This document shows, one piece after another, positions 5,042-5,487 of a stretch of 5,487 bases of DNA; the first letter of the stretch is position 1; every line of letters starts with the position of its first letter. Origin of the DNA: DATDRM01 sp035291705 (GTDB lineage Bacteria; Chloroflexota; Anaerolineae; Anaerolineales; UBA4823). Where the stretch lies: contig DATDRM010000094.1 in the NCBI GenBank assembly GCA_035291705.1, forward strand, positions 1 to 5,487. The letters run 5' to 3'. The position numbers and the translations under genes are program-made. Below the pieces are notes generated by a model. That model was not told where the DNA came from, searched no databases, and saw only the letters and a list, made by a program, of their open reading frames with translations.

Positions 5042-5487
5042 ATGCCCTCCCCTGCCATAGACTGGCACAAAGTCGCTCGCCTGGTGCTGCTCTCCCGGGA
5101 AATCGACCACCTGGAAGAGGAGCAGCTGGCTCCCCAGGGGAAAATCAAATACCAGTTTTCCGCCCAGGGGCACGAACTGGCGCAGGTCTTGCTCGCCCAG
5201 GCGCTTGACCACCCGCATGACGCGGCGGCAGTCTATTACCGTTCGCGCCCCTTCCTGCTTGCCTGTGGGTTGACCCCCGCCGAAGCCCTGGCTGCCGACA
5301 TGGCTCGTACTGGAAGCCCCAGCGAAGGCCGCGATGTAGGCGTGGTCTTCAACCTGCCTCGGCGGAGTGGGCCGACTGTCCTGCCCGCTTCGGGTGACAT
5401 TGGCGCTCAATATACCCCCGCCGCTGGCTGGGCGCAGGCCATCAGCTACCGCCAGCGCGTCCTGGACGAAGCAGAATGGCAAAACGC
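5042..5487 (+). CDS. Thiamine-diphosphate-dependent 2-oxoacid dehydrogenase E1 component, 3' end missing
   Basis: The first 148 residues of an E1 protein of the pyruvate / branched-chain 2-oxoacid dehydrogenase class, which decarboxylates a 2-oxoacid using thiamine diphosphate and passes the acyl group to lipoyl-E2. Seen in order: an N-terminal helix LVLLSREIDHLEEEQL (14-29), QGKIKYQFSAQGHELAQVLL (32-51) matching the family's 'G.GHE' entry to the alpha fold, VYYRSR (64-69) matching the conserved YR(D/S) segment near the cofactor, LTPAEALAADM (77-87), and EGRDVG (95-100) in the place of the family's GR.MP loop. GDIGAQYTPAAGWAQA (118-133) fits the 'G.Q...AVG.A' helix. The GDG...N cofactor motif would lie beyond the window, so activity cannot be judged. 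It may be an alpha subunit or a fused alpha-beta E1. ATG 5015 is an in-frame alternative start adding 9 residues; neither has a good ribosome site. It is in the same direction as LysE but 273 bases away. Confidence 0.8.
   Translation, partial: MPSPAIDWHKVARLVLLSREIDHLEEEQLAPQGKIKYQFSAQGHELAQVLLAQALDHPHDAAAVYYRSRPFLLACGLTPAEALAADMARTGSPSEGRDVGVVFNLPRRSGPTVLPASGDIGAQYTPAAGWAQAISYRQRVLDEAEWQN

Noticed and set aside
4739..5482. Long minus-strand open frame of 247 residues
   Set aside because: It lies antisense to the E1 gene, whose plus-strand translation has clear family motifs. The minus-strand product is low in recognisable motifs, and its last part only crosses the non-coding gap.

Overview
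The window is 5487 bases, fairly GC-rich in its genes, and looks like a stretch of bacterial chromosome. No ribosomal or other marker gene is present, so taxonomy is inference. Four things together point to Chloroflexota, most likely Anaerolineae: a PadR regulator paired with a membrane protein of the 'LYP..FR..FG.EM' type, a heptanucleotide tandem repeat between genes, a leaderless-looking promoter, and an acyltransferase-free E1-like dehydrogenase gene. No mobile element, CRISPR array, tRNA or rRNA was seen.

Layout. (1) Positions 1-963, plus strand: the 3' part of a fused methyltransferase gene. The first 65-70 visible residues are the tail of an ArsR-associated SAM-dependent methyltransferase. 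The rest is a complete-looking arsenite methyltransferase (ArsM) domain with its cysteines. (2) Positions 966-1021: an inverted repeat between convergent genes. (3) Positions 1053-2548, minus strand: a two-gene operon, padR first, then a membrane protein of about eight transmembrane helices, overlapping by 4 bases. (4) Positions 2549-2679: an AT-rich divergent intergenic region. It holds a strong minus-strand promoter (TTGACA, 17 bases, TAATAT) whose -10 lies inside a PadR-like ATGT/ACAT operator with tandem half-sites. It also holds a plus-strand TATAAT placed 6 bases before the next ATG, which implies a leaderless mRNA. (5) Positions 2680-4050: a 456-residue MOP-superfamily (MATE-like) transporter that resembles the ANKH family. 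(6) Positions 4054-4130: eleven copies of a 7-base repeat. (7) Positions 4139-4768: a LysE-family exporter. (8) Positions 4769-5041: a non-coding gap with a TATAAT box and small palindromes. (9) Position 5042 (or 5015) to the end: the 5' part of a thiamine-diphosphate-dependent 2-oxoacid dehydrogenase E1 gene, cut by the window edge.

How the parts may work together. The padR pair looks like a self-contained, self-repressing unit: the regulator binds its own promoter and shuts off both itself and its membrane partner. The transporter and LysE genes lie in the same direction and may share a transcript, with the repeat between them. The methyltransferase gene concerns arsenic; nothing else visible here is an arsenic gene, and the transporters are not arsenite pumps. 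The E1 gene appears to have its own promoter. I see no single pathway that unites the window.
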